DNA of 64,000 nt from Cristatella mucedo (GCA_009760855.2 WPIO01000054.1:376001-440000); one strand, 5' to 3'. Numbered from the stretch's first letter, positions 41,046 to 53,197 are shown. The notes: a model not told the origin generated them from the sequence alone. Made by a program: numbers and translations.

Positions 41046-42505
41046 CGGTAGATTATGGATTGCTCTATTTGCCCGGGCTACTGCAATCTTACTTTAGTGG
41101 ACTTCGTCGTAAAGCTTGAGCAGATTCGAGAGAAATTTTCTGGGTACATGCAACTTAGTTAGATATTCTAAGCTTTTTTAAGCTTTCGGGAGCTGATTTT
41201 TAGTCGATTTGAAGGGAACTAAGGTGAATTTCGGTACATGCTTCCGGCACGGTAGCTCGTTTGCATAAGAAAGCGTGCGCATAACGATATGAGATTTGGC
41301 GGATATATTAAATTGAACGTGCACTATAATATCCACTAATCATTTGAGCTCGGCCAGGCCAACAGCGTTACTGTCTTGAAGCATTTCTTCAGCTGCTTGG
41401 CGGCCGTCCTGTCCACCAGCACTGCTCAAACCTGCACCGCCAACAGGTACAACTCATTCCGTGCTAACTACTCGTTGTCAGTCTGTAACCGTTCACTAGG
41501 CTTATTTACGAGTGACGAGTGAGCAGCTGCTCGAAAGAGAGAGATTCAGTTCCTTCTCGAAAGAGAGAGGCAGGCTGCAAGACTGGCTACCACCAGACAC
41601 CCTGGCTTTAAATAAAGGATAGTTAAGTAGATATCAGCTCACTCGGTAGCTTTAATTTTGCAGAGGCACAGGAGCATTAATGGCCTCCACACTTAATGTG
41701 TCTTAACTAAGTTGGTTCCTGGTGCAGGAACTTTGACGGCAGTCAGATTTGTGAAATGTAGGCACCTTTCAAGCTAGCCATGACCCGGTGCTATTTGTGT
41801 CCAACGAATCATGAATTTGACCTGCAAACAGTCTACGCCGTGGCTTGAAATTGCGCGTCCTTGAATTCGATGAAAGTGCGATCGGCTCAAATCCCTTCAA
41901 ACTATTCACGAGTTAAAGGTAAGAGAAAATAGATGAGAAACAGCATCAGTTAAAGGTATGAGCAAACAATTACGGAACACATAACACCACATACTAAGAC
42001 CACATAGCATCTCATTAGCAGCATATTGGAAAAATTTGCTGCTATCCTTTGCTTTTTGGGTTATCTTTTTTGCATACTCAGATTAGCGTGCATTGGTATA
42101 AAGCCCTTGAGTCGTTATATAAAACTACACAGCATAAAAAATGTACTGCTTAGTAATTTCTATTTCAAAATTTTCCATGGCTCAAAAAACAGACATTGCT
42201 TAGAACTCCGTAAAAATTTGTTTTCATGGCCATGTTAGCAATAGATTAAAAATGGTTCCTATTTCAAATAATAAAAAAGCAACTAATGTGTCTCTTTCCG
42301 TTCGTATTTAGTCGAAAACTACAAATGAATAAAAATCGGTATAGAAGTGAGCTGTTTGAGATTTAAACCACCCATACATAGTTTGCTTACGCTCTAGTTT
42401 ACATTGACAACGACAGTTGGTTCAATTTACTAGTAATGGTTCGGCTCCGCCAGCAGATCTACTATTTAACATGCACGAAATCTAAGTGTCACGTTTCAAA
42501 GTGAC
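41046..42505. other. unassigned, AT-rich in its second half
   Basis: Only a local CTCGAAAGAGAGAG duplication at 41,530-41,570 was noticed. Confidence 0.35.
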
Positions 42506-42509
42506 CTTT

Positions 42510-43095
42510 CATGAGTCGACCGCATCAGCTCCACAGTCAAGTCTGCCTACTTTCAGCTACATATACAATGCTAAACTTTGGATTTTTTAGACAATGATAC
42601 CGCATCTAAATTGGTCCATGCATTTGTGACATCCCATCTCGACTTCTGTAACTCACTGCTTGCGGTTTACCGGCCAGTGCACTTAGGTTGGTGCAAAACT
42701 CTGCAGCTAGGCTGGTCTGTCGTGAGCGTCGCACTTGCCACATCAAACCACTTCTCTCCGACCTGCACTGGCTATCAGTCAAGCAGTATGTCGACATCAA
42801 CGTTCTGTAACTTACTTTTAGGTCCGTTACTTTTAGGTTCGTTCTCTGGCTCCAGCCTGCCGATCAGAACTACTCCCCCACCAGGCGAAGAAACGTACAA
42901 CCCTGTTCTGACTCAAATCGCTTAGCCCTACCTCGTGCAAACCTCAAAACCGTTGGAGATCGTGCCCTAAGTTCCTATGCTCCGAAAGCATGCCACTCAC
43001 TACCGACGAATTTCACAACGTCTCCTGACATGAAGACATTTAAAAAGACGACATTTAAAAAGACGCACCTGTTTATCGAAGAATTTGGCGTTGCT
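42510..43095 (+). mobile_element. decayed LINE A-like copy, C-terminal half
   Basis: DNDTASKLVHAFVTSHLDFC, NSLLA, then (frame shifts) LVQNSAARLVCRERRTCHIK, PLLSDLHWLSVKQYVDINVL, LGPLLLGSFSGSSLPI, LKTVGDRALSSYAPKAC and FKKTTFKKTHLFIEEF. A 14-bp GACATTTAAAAAGA duplication lies near the end. It has drifted far from the 25,675 copy, so it is old or a sister family. Confidence 0.8.
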
Positions 43096-44299
43096 GCTCG
43101 CCAGAAGAGAACTTGGTCCGCTGTAGCAACTCTAGCTAACTGCTGCTTGATGCTGCGATTTCGGCATGATCCATTAATGTAGCACAAAAATATTTATGGC
43201 CATATTTAACATCAGACTTTTTGTCGTAGCTGCCTCTGCAGTTATTCATTAAAATTTACAAAATTTCAAAAAAATGTGCTATGGTCGCGGTCATAAAAGC
43301 AGCAGTTGTAGGAATTGTGATCGTTTTCCGCATGCACACCTTTGGTGCATATGCAATATCTAAATTTCCCTTCTATCCAGGAAAATAAAATAAACTATCT
43401 TGCGCAGTTAATAATGCCATCTGATTAAGACTCTTGCAGTTCTATTGTAATTCTTACACTAACTGAATGTATCCACATCGACACCTGCTGTATCAACAAA
43501 TGGAAAAGCTTATTTTTTCTGCTCCTGACCTTGTGGAATAAATAATTAATACGGTAAAAATTACATACAAAACTTATTGCTAAATTGCTTAGTAAGTGCC
43601 ATATAAGTGGAGATCAACAACGAAGAGAGAGTTTTGGACGCCGGAGGGCTCACTCAATTGTCAAATTTGACTGCAATTACAACAACTGCAGGTTCACTAC
43701 TCGAAAATTTCACGAGCTACTTACTAGTTGCGAGTATCGATTTCAGAAATAGCGGCGGCTGTACAGCTTTGCATTCGCCTGTTCTCTTAGAAGAAATTAT
43801 TTTTCAGGTGACTTACTCACTGAGAGTTCCAACAGCTAAGGGTAGGGCGCTGCCATCTTGTCAACTTGCCCCCCCCCATACTGATTGGTCACGTCCGTCT
43901 TGTATTTCTACCTTCGAGCCACGTGAATATCTATGGCATCTTCACTGTCCTCAAAACGCTGAGGCCTAGCATGTCAATGGCGGCTCCGTAACCGCTGTCC
44001 ATGATCAGTCGGGTCTACGTTTGGCTGTAGGTTCTGTCTAGTGGTAACCGTCGCAGCATGGTGGCTGAGAATGGCATCCGCCTTGCAGCGGAGACGGCTT
44101 CGCGAAACTTCTGGCCTGAAATTCACTTCCGCCCTGCCTGCCTGCCTGCTGGCAAGCCAAAGACTAAGCATGGCGAAAAAATACCACAAACGAGCGGCGA
44201 CTTGCATCTGCTGGTGATTTAGTCGTGGAGAGAGGTGATATCCATGTTTGGCTGCCACTCTTGCATTGAATGGTGAGTAAAAAGAAAAACTCAACATCC
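43096..44299. other. unassigned sequence
   Basis: A 120-codon plus frame (43,607-43,969) shows no family motif. Nothing else recognised. Confidence 0.35.
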
Positions 44300-44463
44300 T
44301 TAGCTAATTTAGCAGCCTCATTGGAATTGCGGCAGAAGACCCAAAGAGGCTTCCACCACTGCTTGCATGCCGCTGGCAGCAAAGGATCGCCCACTGCAGG
44401 ATTCGAACCCGAGACCTTGGTCGTTAAGAGCGACCAACTTACCTCTTAGCTGGGGCAGCCGAA
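44300..44463 (-). mobile_element. diverged SINE1 copy, tRNA-like head well formed
   Basis: Minus strand: GGCTGCCCCAGCTAAGAGGT, AAGTTGGTCGCTCTTAACGA, CCAAGGTCTCGGGTTCGAAT, CCTGCAGTGGGCGATCC, then the body and TGAGGCTGCTAAATTAGCTA. The head differs from other SINE1 copies while the body and tail match. This could mark an older subfamily with a more tRNA-like anticodon stem. Confidence 0.7.
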
Positions 44464-45329
44464 GCGAGCTGTTCTGGGGCCTGCTGCCGTTTCCGCCGGA
44501 AATACTCATTTACTATTGTGCGTCCGCATCCAGCCTCACACGTTCAATCACACTCAGTCGACCGTTTTGGCTAGTGCGACGCAATCCTTAAATAAGTTTA
44601 GAACTCACCTTTGCAATCATGCTCCAAAGGCTGTTGGGATTAAAAGTCAACGTCGATATATCTTTTGAAACTAGTCATTTGATAGGACGTACTGACAAGC
44701 GCAGATTAAGTTAAGCCTACGCTGAATTTGTACACAAAGCTGCTGACCCATAAAGTTCGGATTAGAAGTCTGCTATTCATCATGACCTAGCACTCGTCAG
44801 ACGGTGAGGATTGCAGAGCATGATGAAACAGGCTAGGATACCTGTCTCCATGTAGGACTAGGGTTGACTGGCTCTTTACCTGATGGTTGACATGACAACC
44901 AAGATCGGAACCGAGAGGTAAACGCTTGCGATTACCTCTAGATCGCGTAGATTATGACTTCATTAGCAACCTCGAGTTTTGTTTTGCAATGTTATTGTGT
45001 GGTTCGGCTATGTCCAGGGAATAAGCCAAGTAAGGCGAGCAAATATGTAAGTGAGAGCTACACAAAGCAGGCCTAGTTGTCCACACTTTAGTAGCGGATG
45101 TGCAACCTACTCTATCGGGAGCTTTTATCTGCAAGTCGACCTATTGTAGCGGCCGCAGGAAGCTGAGCTCACTGCGATTCGCTTTGCTGGGCACAGAAGG
45201 CTATGAACATATCCACCCCATGAGCGCTGCCGGAGCCGCAGAGGAGGAGCACGTGTCCGTCAGTCGTGACTAATCGACACTGCGCCCCCCCTCTACTCTC
45301 GCAATCTAGGTAATCGGTTTGGACAGACT
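44464..45329. other. unassigned sequence
   Basis: No feature recognised. Confidence 0.35.
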
Positions 45330-45650
45330 GTCGTTCAATTCACACAGAAGAAAGCCGGCCGATGCTCAGCACCAGCAGTTTATTGAACGACGCACGGAGC
45401 CGAGGGACGCACGGCTTCCTTCGCACCACTCTTCGACTCTCCTCTCCTCGACTCCGGCTGTCTCCTGGTCCACCCCGATGATTCATCCACAGGGGGACCA
45501 CAACTGTGAGCCGGCCGACCCTGGGGGTGAATCCGCCATCTGTTCACCAGCGGGGTTGCCGGCCTGTGTCCACGCCACATCACCGACGGACCTCAGCTGT
45601 GCACCGGCCCCTCTCGGTGATGCTCCTTCCGCAGCTGTTCACCAGCGGCG
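45330..45650 (-). mobile_element. dispersed repeat R, copy a
   Basis: AGCCGGCCGATGCTCAGCAC, CAGCAGTTTATTGAACGACG, then on to CAACTGTGAGCCGGCCGACC, GAATCCGCCATCTGTTCACC, AGCGGGGTTGCCGGCCTGTG and TCCACGCCACATCACCGACG. The last part is the reverse complement of the 92-bp unit at 48.6-48.8 kb, present about 1.5 times. Confidence 0.65.
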
Positions 45651-47721
45651 GAAATCAGAGGAAACTGCATACAATTGAACTACACTCGAAGCCTCGAAGC
45701 AGCAGCCCAGGCTTTAGCTTTAGCGCTAATCACTCACGCGGGCTTCGAAGCAGCTGCTGCAAGTGGATCCGCTGTTCTCGCATCAGCGGCTTCCGCCCGA
45801 GTAGTCCGCTGTCGCGGTACTGCAGACTCAACCAATGGGTCAATGGGCCAATCTCAGAAAGATATTTCAGAGCATGGAAATACGAAACACAAAAATACGT
45901 CCAACATGACTTTAAAAGTACGTTGTAGCCGAGCGCTCGTTGATGGGTCTACTTTTTTTTTGCAATTTATAAGCTCTTTATAGCTGATGCAATCGCTAAG
46001 CAGAGGCTGTGCTTACATTTTTTTTCAGACGAGACACAAAGAAGGTGTATTGTGCTTTGATCCTTCTCTCTCTGCTCCTTTCAGTATGTCGCACTCTCTT
46101 GCCTGATATTTTTTCAAAAATTAGAAAGCCTAACCTCAAACTGGACTAGGATAACATAACTCGGTAGCGTGTTTTATATTTAAATATAATCTTCGAAAGT
46201 GACCTTTCATTAGTGACGATCGCACGATCTCCTTTCCACGCCCTCATAGCCCTCCGAAGGGAATTCGAGCAACAGTATTATCTCTCAGCTGTGGCCGTCT
46301 ATTTCGTCTCCAGATGGGAGATAATCTGGGTGTCTAATTCGCTCAACTAAGAAGAAATAATTCAGCTGCTCACTCACAAACTCACCGAAAGCCTGAGTCT
46401 CTCAAACTCTTTTGTGTCGGAGATTATTTCTGCCCGCCCATCTGCCGGCCTGTTTCTGTTCACTGCTCGTCCAACCCGCGAAAGGGTCGTAAAAGTGGTA
46501 CGCTGTGACGCGATCACAGATATCCCAGCCTCCACGGTGCCTGCTGCTGCTTCGTGCTCCTATAGGTCTGTCCATCTTGCGGCATCCTGGCTGCTACCCA
46601 CATAAATTCGTATCAGGCTTCATCGTGCGATACGGCATTCCTATGTGCTGCGACCTTTGATTATCCGCCGTGTGTGTGGAGTAGCTGCACCATCTCGGTA
46701 ATGTCAATTCCACGTGATCGGAGCGTTTTTCGCAGAAATCCGATGGAACTTTGAGCTGGCAGTAAATTTACCTAATCGATAAGCGTGACCGGAGTTGGTC
46801 TCGTGCTGAAGCCGTGCTGCTGTGCAACCACAACTGAGTACCTGCGAGTGCAAACCGACGCCGATCGAGCCTGAGCTCTTACAAATACTTGAAGTTGTTG
46901 GCCTAACTGCACCCAACGGTTTGCTTATAGTGCCGCACAAGTGACAAAGCACGAGAGCCGTATGGGCTCGCCCTAATGTTGGTCGCGTTGGAAACCATGG
47001 CATATTTATCGGTAGCTGCCACTGGCAGTTGATGTGCTGAGTCGCGGCTCTAATCAGTTTTTCGGGATGATCGTAGAAGATGAAAAGTTCCGATCAGGCC
47101 GACGGTCTCCACCGGGACAGACATCGATCAAGGCTGACCTGTACTGGGCAGATGTTACAGCACTCTGGCACGAAATTGAGTTACATGGTCCTTTCTTAGG
47201 AATTAGAGTGCTATGAAAATTAACTGGCACTAGAAAAAACCCGGTTTCAGCTGCAAGCTACTACGTTTGGCGCTCACTGACGACTGCCCCGCCGTCACGA
47301 AGTCGTTGAACTTTTCGAAATTGTATAGGTTTAAGCTAAAACTCTTTTTCTTCGCATATTTACTCAGCAAATTTACTATTTGTAAATTTTTACATATTTC
47401 ATATTATTTAATATATAATTTGTTTATAAATTATTTGTAAATTTACTCTGCAAATTTACTCAGTCCACATTAACTGACCTTAATTTTTTTAGGAGTCCTG
47501 AAAGTATGCCATCTATCACTAATCGATTGACGTACTTTATTCTAAGCGTAAGTGGTGTGCCAGGAAAGAGATTTATTCTTCATATTCTTGTTAGTCATTA
47601 TCGTTATTATCATTATTATTATAGCTACTAACATTCTTAGAGTCACACAAAATAGACTTTTTGTGTATTTACGTGTGTTGTCCATTCCTTGCCAGCACTT
47701 CAACAATGTTAAAGAAAATTC
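45651..47721. other. unassigned sequence
   Basis: About 2 kb with no supported gene. 47,390-47,470 is AT-rich with repeated AAATTTAC(T). Confidence 0.35.
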
Positions 47722-48500
47722 TTCGGAATGTAATGCAATGTACCTCCGTCTGTAACTCCACAAAGCCATAAGGACTGTGCGGGTGTTAAGCGGGAAAGTT
47801 TTGCATAGCGAGCTGCACTCTCAGTCTAAGCCGCTTTCGGTACGCATTCGGTAGCCAACAGACTTCGTCTCACGAAACAAAGAGAAAGTGGGAAGCATAG
47901 CAGAGTCTGGAGAGCAGTTGAGGTAGTGAGTAGCATAGAAGTAGCAGCTCAGGACCGCTGAAAAGGATGTGCCATAGTCGGCAGTAGGAGAGTAGTTGTC
48001 GTTGCGTAAGAATTGTGGAAGCGAGTTCCACAGTCTAGAACCTGCAGAGCTAACGCTTCTGTCGCCAACTGTCTTTAAGCGGAGGAATGGGACAGCTAAT
48101 GTATTGTCCACACAGGACCTGAGGGCGCGAGCAGGCTGAAACTGATGCAGCAGTTCAGCTAGGTATGAAGGAGCCAAGCCGTGGCGGGCCTTGTGGGTCA
48201 TCGTAAGAACTGTTCTCTGTATCCGTTGATCAACCTGCAGCCATCATAGCTCTTTTAGCAAAGGAGACGTGTGGTCAAACCTCTGGGACTTGAAAACTAC
48301 CCTTGCAGCCATAGCATGGCCATCTGCAGGGGCCTAGTCACTTTTTTTGGTAGCCCAGCCAAAAGGGAATTACAATTATCAAGCCGAGACAGAACTAAGG
48401 AGCTAGTTAATTCCTTTGCACGCCACCGTGGAAGACAGCTCCTTATCTTAGATCGGGATCGGACGTGCTGGTTGTAGTTCGTATGTAGGTATGTATGCAT
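47722..48500 (-). mobile_element. LINE B copy, 5'-truncated, C-terminal part
   Basis: Minus strand, upstream piece 48,500-48,297: RSKIRSCLPRWRAKELTSSL, VLSRLDNCNSLLAGLPKKVT. Downstream frame 48,201-47,821: MTHKARHGLAPSYLAELLHQ, ALRSCVDNTLAVPFLRLKTV, GSRLWNSLPQFLRN, TKSVGYRMRTES. Between the pieces the frame is broken (about 48,205-48,290). The 3' UTR ends GGAGGTACATTGCATTACAT at 47,725. It closely resembles the 26,921-27,947 copy. Confidence 0.9.
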
Positions 48501-48593
48501 GTATTGTATGCCGGCTCCTGACTTGTGACCTTAAGGTCAAGGGGGCGTATAGTTCGTATGTATGTGTGTATGTATGTATTGTATGCCGGCTCC

Positions 48594-48985
48594 TCTGATG
48601 AGCCTGTGATGTGTCGTGGTCACAGTACAGTAACCCGCTGGTGGCCAGATGGTGGATTCACCATCAGGGTCGGCCGGTGCATAGCTGTGGTCCGCCTGTG
48701 ATGTGGCATGGACACAGGCCGGTAACCCACTCGTGGCCAGATGGTGGATTCACCATCTGGGTCGGCCGGTGCACAGCTGTGGTCCGCCTGTGATGTGGTA
48801 TGGACACAGGCCGGTAACCCGCTGGTGGGGAGATGGTGGACTGGAGAGTGGAGGAGTGGGGAGCCGAGCGAGAGTAGGGGCCGAGGCGAGCCGTGTTGGG
48901 TGTTGAAATTGGGTGAAAATTGCTAGTAATAAACTGTCGGTGTTGGGCATCGGCTGGCTCTCTGCTGTGCGAGCAAACTACACTG
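48594..48985 (+). mobile_element. dispersed repeat R, copy b, with 92-bp tandem repeats
   Basis: Two and a half copies of a 92-bp unit (starts 48603, 48695, 48787; CCTGTGATGTGG, ACACAGGCCGGTAACCC, CAGATGGTGGATTCACCATC). A GC-rich stretch follows, then TAATAAACTGTCGGTGTTGG and GCATCGGCTGGCTCTCTGCT, then GTGCGAGCAAACTACA. The order of tandem repeats, AATAAA and a GT-rich end looks like U3-R-U5 of an LTR, but no internal retroviral gene is linked to any copy. Confidence 0.6.
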
Positions 48986-49151
48986 GTATAGCTCGCTTTC
49001 ATGGTTCTCGTGCCAACACCATTTCCTTCATCACTGGATTCACCTGATCTTTGTTTTCTTTGTCCTTCGAACTGCCGAGTCTGGCGTCCGGTCCGTCCAC
49101 CCAATGCTCTAACGCTGCCCCGGGAAGAGGGAACTGAGATCAAGAACTGAG

Positions 49152-49154
<3 letters not shown>

Positions 49155-49205
<51 letters not shown>
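49155..49205. repeat. (GA)n microsatellite
   Basis: About 25 pure GA units. Confidence 0.95.
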
Positions 49206-49206
<1 letters not shown>

Positions 49207-49412
49207 CCAGATTCAGACCTTGCCAGGATAGGTAAATCAGTGAGCATTCGAATGGATTGGCCGTACGTCGCGACACGTCACGCTCCTAGTCGGCCAGACT
49301 AAGGAAGACCTCACCGAGACGTCCTGCACTTGAATTGATTCGCTTAGTCACCAAGAAGGCTTCGTAAGCCTTAGTGCAATGCATTATTAGATGAATTCAC
49401 CAAACTCAATCA

Positions 49413-49443
49413 TCAGTTAGCCCCATTGCTAGGGGCTAACTGA
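49413..49443. repeat. perfect 12-bp hairpin
   Basis: TCAGTTAGCCCC, 7-nt loop ATTGCTA, GGGGCTAACTGA. Confidence 0.9.
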
Positions 49444-49675
49444 AAACGACTATTGCAATCAGACCCGCTTGCGACTATTAGTTCTCAACGTTTAGTTCTC
49501 AACAATAAAGGCGAGCGCTGGCGTGGCGTTCGGAGAGCGGACAGCTTTCATCACCCCGACCCCCCACGGCGGAGAGAGCGGGACTGGCACGCAAAGCCTG
49601 GACGGATCACCCGTTGCTGAGCGCCTGCTAAACACGACCAAAGAGCTAATAGCAGCGAGTGACCGTATCCTGGAG

Positions 49676-49689
49676 GCTCTCTCTCTCTC

Positions 49690-49741
<52 letters not shown>
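49676..49741. repeat. (CT)n microsatellite
   Basis: About 30 CT units with one CGTT interruption near the start. Confidence 0.95.
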
Positions 49742-49744
<3 letters not shown>

Positions 49745-50859
49745 GCGTCTCGCTGCGGCCACTGGGTGTTCGGCGAGCTGGTTTTCTTTGGAGCCAGTCT
49801 CCGTATTGGGGCGCCAAGGTCAAGCCAATGTCAACCGCACCCACGAGATGGAATTTTCAGAGGCCAAACTTTGAAATGGGTGTCTGAATGGGTGTCGCTG
49901 AAGGCCACCGACTATGATGTCACAAGAGTATTTTCTTTTACTGATAGCTAAGCCAGCCTAGAGCTCGTCCGATTGCATCGATTAGTTCGGGCTATTTATG
50001 AGCCCTTAACTTGCGCAGCTCAGTCATTTGCATGAGTTCATCTGGCACACTGTGGTGCTAAGCTGTGGAAAATGGCGAACTGGCATCCAATTCGAGGAAG
50101 ATGGCGCCGAACATTGCCAGGCGGGGAGAATGGTAGTTTGATTGTAAGATAACCGGATCGCTATGACGGCATATTGCCTGTAAGTGAGACAGGTTCAGAG
50201 GATCTAGAAGCAGATATTCACAAAGTAGATTGCTTGGAAATTTAAAAGTCGGTTGGCTACACTAATGCACCTTCCGGGGCGACATACTTCGAGCTCTTAA
50301 AGATGTCTCTTCTATAAGAAAGAGGTTCCTCTATCGGCAGAGTCTATTTACGAGGTATTCCAGCCTGGTGGCTTCCTTTGTGGCACGCCCAATCGAAGGG
50401 TGCGAACAGCCCGAGACCTGTTTAGCCTAAAAATACGAAATTTGTGACCTCTCAAAAAAATCTCACTCTCATCAAGGAAAAAGTAGGAATCTGCACGCCA
50501 AAGACGCGCGAGCAGCATGCAAGCCCTCCTGGGCGACCACTACAAAAGATAATCGGCCCCAACAAAACCATTCGATGCATGCCGGGAAGTGGCTTCGATG
50601 TGCTCTCTTGCATCAGTTTCAAATAGCCCACGGTGGAATTTATGTTGAACACGGGTATTCAATTCGCAGACCCAGATCGAGCCAGAGCAATCTTTTTAAT
50701 TACAGCGACTTTCTCTGAGTTCACACAGGTAAGCTAAGAAAATACAGGGCTTCTTTTTTCACTCGAAAACTGAAATCTTGCAAGTCTGGCCGAAAGCAGA
50801 TTTAAAAAACGGCGAAACATTTGCTTGCCACCTCCGAGATATTTCATTCCCTAAATATT
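49742..50859. other. unassigned sequence
   Basis: No feature recognised. It may include the lost 5' part of the LINE that follows. Confidence 0.35.
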
Positions 50860-51570
50860 AAAAAGGTCAGCCGGCAAGCTTTCAGCCTTCTTCACTGAAA
50901 AAAGTGCACAAATGCATGCCTCCACAAAGCCCCCTCCAACAATCAAACCGACTACATCAATCGTTGAGTTGCAAACTCGGACCTTACTTAAGATATGTTC
51001 CAAGGACTCTGCATACGATGTGGCTACCATAGTAAAACCTAGTACAAACAGACCGTTTCCTGAAGACCCTCTATAGTCCCCTCTATGATCTTCATTAGCA
51101 GACAAACTTAGCCTCGCAATAACTGAGATTTGTAATGCTTACCCGGAAAAAGGTGTGCCCAAGTCCTTCAAATTGGCAATTTTTAGGCCGATATTTAAAA
51201 AGCCTGGATAATATGAACAGGTATTTGCAAAATTCGGCTCAGTACGACTTTTTTTGGTCAAAGATTTTGAAATGATTGTTGCCAAGCAAGTTTGAGCACA
51301 CATTGAAAGTAATAAATTGTCAGAAAAAATTTCATTTGGGATTCAAGTGGCAAAACTTCATTGAAACTGCTCCACTCCGTGTAACCAAGGACATCCTATG
51401 CAGCAACGGAGAAGGAAATGTCGCAACACTAGCTCTGCTAGAGCGATCAGCTGCCTTCGACACTACTTTATCACAAGGTCTTACTTGAACGATTGAGAAC
51501 AACGATCGGTCTGAAAGACCAGGCACTGGCGTGATTCAAATCGTGGGTGTCAGCAAGTTTTTAGATCGGC
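50860..51570 (+). mobile_element. LINE D fragment (linker to early RT)
   Basis: Decayed RT of another CR1-like family in several frames: VPKSFKLAIFRPIFKKPG, then SKDFEMIVAKQV-like, AHIESNKLSEK, GFK, TKDILCSNGEGNVATLALLE, RSAAFDT and VLLERLRTTIGLKDQALA. These are the ...RPLLKKP, LSKILERIVA, LSAAFDTIDHKVLLERL and GLALAWFKSYL blocks. GNVATLALLERSAAFDT lacks the DLS catalytic aspartate (ERS). At least three frameshifts. Confidence 0.75.
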
Positions 51571-52257
51571 TTGCTAGGCTGGTTTCCAAAAAAGTTCTCG
51601 ACTTTCTGTCAGAAAGGTCGAGATTTTAACGTGATAACGACAGAATATTTTGTACAGCGTCCATAAAGGACTACTTTCCCTATATGCTCTCAGTGCAGGA
51701 CAAGCCATACCGCCTTCCAAGGTCGAGGCCACTTTCGCTGAGCTTCCTTTGAACTTTCGTTAATCATCCTGGCCTGCACAGACGATCTGTTCTCCTCTTC
51801 ATTGTCGCGTACGTTGAGCGACACAGTAAGAGAAGACGTCGATTTCAGCGCAGATTGGAAGCTTTCGCCACCGACGACACTGGGCTACTTTCGCCACCAG
51901 CCACTGGCGACTCCGAGATGCCAGGTCGTCAAGTGCATCCGCCTTTCTGTCTGCCAGTCTGTCTCTTTCAAGAAAATCAAATGCCTGCATTCGGATTATA
52001 AATGCCGGCATTCAAAGCACGTGCGCCGAAAGAACGAGGCGGGGGGCCCCCCTCCGAGGAGCTTTTTACGACCTTCTCGGTCGTAAAAACAGAAAAAAAT
52101 ACAGAAAATGCCATGTTTGCAGCTAATATTATTTCACGGTATTACTCCTTTAATTGGCTTGCACTTCGCTAAACAATGCCATTCTTACGATTTTAGTGAA
52201 AATCTCACGGTGTAAGGATTGTTTCGCAGAGTGAATGTACCAATGCATGACGTACAC
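51571..52257. other. unassigned sequence
   Basis: A 12-base inverted repeat TTTTTACGACC...GGTCGTAAAAA lies at about 52,065-52,088. No other feature. Confidence 0.4.
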
Positions 52258-52332
52258 ACACACACGACACACAACATACAATGCAAATGCACATACAAAT
52301 ACACGAACACAACACACACACACACACACTCA
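52255..52332. repeat. (CA)n-rich microsatellite
   Basis: CACACA runs interrupted by CGACACACAACATACAATGC-like sequence. Confidence 0.9.
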
Positions 52333-52534
52333 CTCTTAAACATCAACCACATACATTGTCCTTACGACCTTTTTACGACCTTTCTTGGATTTTTTCTAGC
52401 TAACTTGCTGACTTGTGACTCTGCTGATGCTTGCACCTGCAGTGTCGTTGCTAAGCTAATGCTAAGCAGATTGCAGCTGCAGCGTGGATGAGCCACCTCC
52501 AGCATAACGCAACCCACCCCCCTTCTAATAGTGT

Positions 52535-52592
52535 CACACGTCGGATGAGTCCGCACGATAGCCTGGACGATAGTGGGATAGGAGCTCGTGTG
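52535..52592 (+). ncRNA. possible degenerate hammerhead ribozyme motif
   Basis: CACACG (52535-52540) can pair with CGTGTG (52587-52592) as stem I. CGGATGA (52542-52548) differs by one base from the CUGAUGA core, and stem II is GTCC/GGAC with a 12-nt loop. GATA stands where GAAA is expected, and CTC precedes the 3' strand of stem I as a possible NUH cleavage triplet. Two core positions deviate and I see no good stem III, so it is probably inactive or fortuitous. Confidence 0.25.
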
Positions 52593-52659
52593 CGACCACT
52601 CAGCACTTGCAGAGCCGCTGAAAGAAGCTAGTGATTGCTGGTGATTAAATCCGGGAAAT

Positions 52660-52825
52660 TCAGATTTGACTAAACAGCTTCTTTTGTATAGCGACAGAAG
52701 AACTTTTACGGCTATTAACACCGCTTGCAGCAGCTGTAAATAATCACCCACTGCAGGATTCGAACCCACCACTTCGGGCCTAGGTCGTGAAAACCAACCG
52801 CCTTACGTAGTGTGCCATCACGGCT
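52660..52825 (-). mobile_element. SINE1 copy
   Basis: Minus strand: AGCCGTGATGGCACACTACG, TAAGGCGGTTGGTTTTCACG, GGTTCGAATCCTGCAGTGGG and GTAAAAGTTCTTCTGTCGCT, then AAGAAGCTGTTTAGTC. Moderately diverged. Confidence 0.85.
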
Positions 52826-53153
52826 TCCGGATGACAAACTAGAGCAAACTAATCGCGATCTGACCAGCAAGGCCTGCCACGGCTGCAAAGTTCTTTCACT
52901 CACCAGACATGCCATGCCATGGCTTAGCTCCTTCACATATATCTACACTGCTTTACCAGTTCCAGCATCTTCGTGCATACGTGCTTGGCCACGTGCCACG
53001 TTGTTCCATCGTCTTTGCGCCCTTAGGGTCTCTGCAGGACAGTCAACTAGCCCAATTATCTGAACTAAATACTGCAGGCAAGAGACACTTTTGCTCTGCC
53101 TACTACTCCTATACTTCGGAGACGCATGTGATTCTTACAAAACGACATCCACT

Positions 53154-53156
<3 letters not shown>

Positions 53157-53197
<41 letters not shown>
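53157..53197. repeat. (CT)n microsatellite
   Basis: About 20 pure CT units. Confidence 0.95.

Noticed and set aside
48603-48840. coding repeats (WWIHHLGRPVHSCGPPVMW)
   Set aside because: Repeated residues come from the 92-bp tandem unit, and related non-coding copies occur at 45.5 kb in the other orientation.
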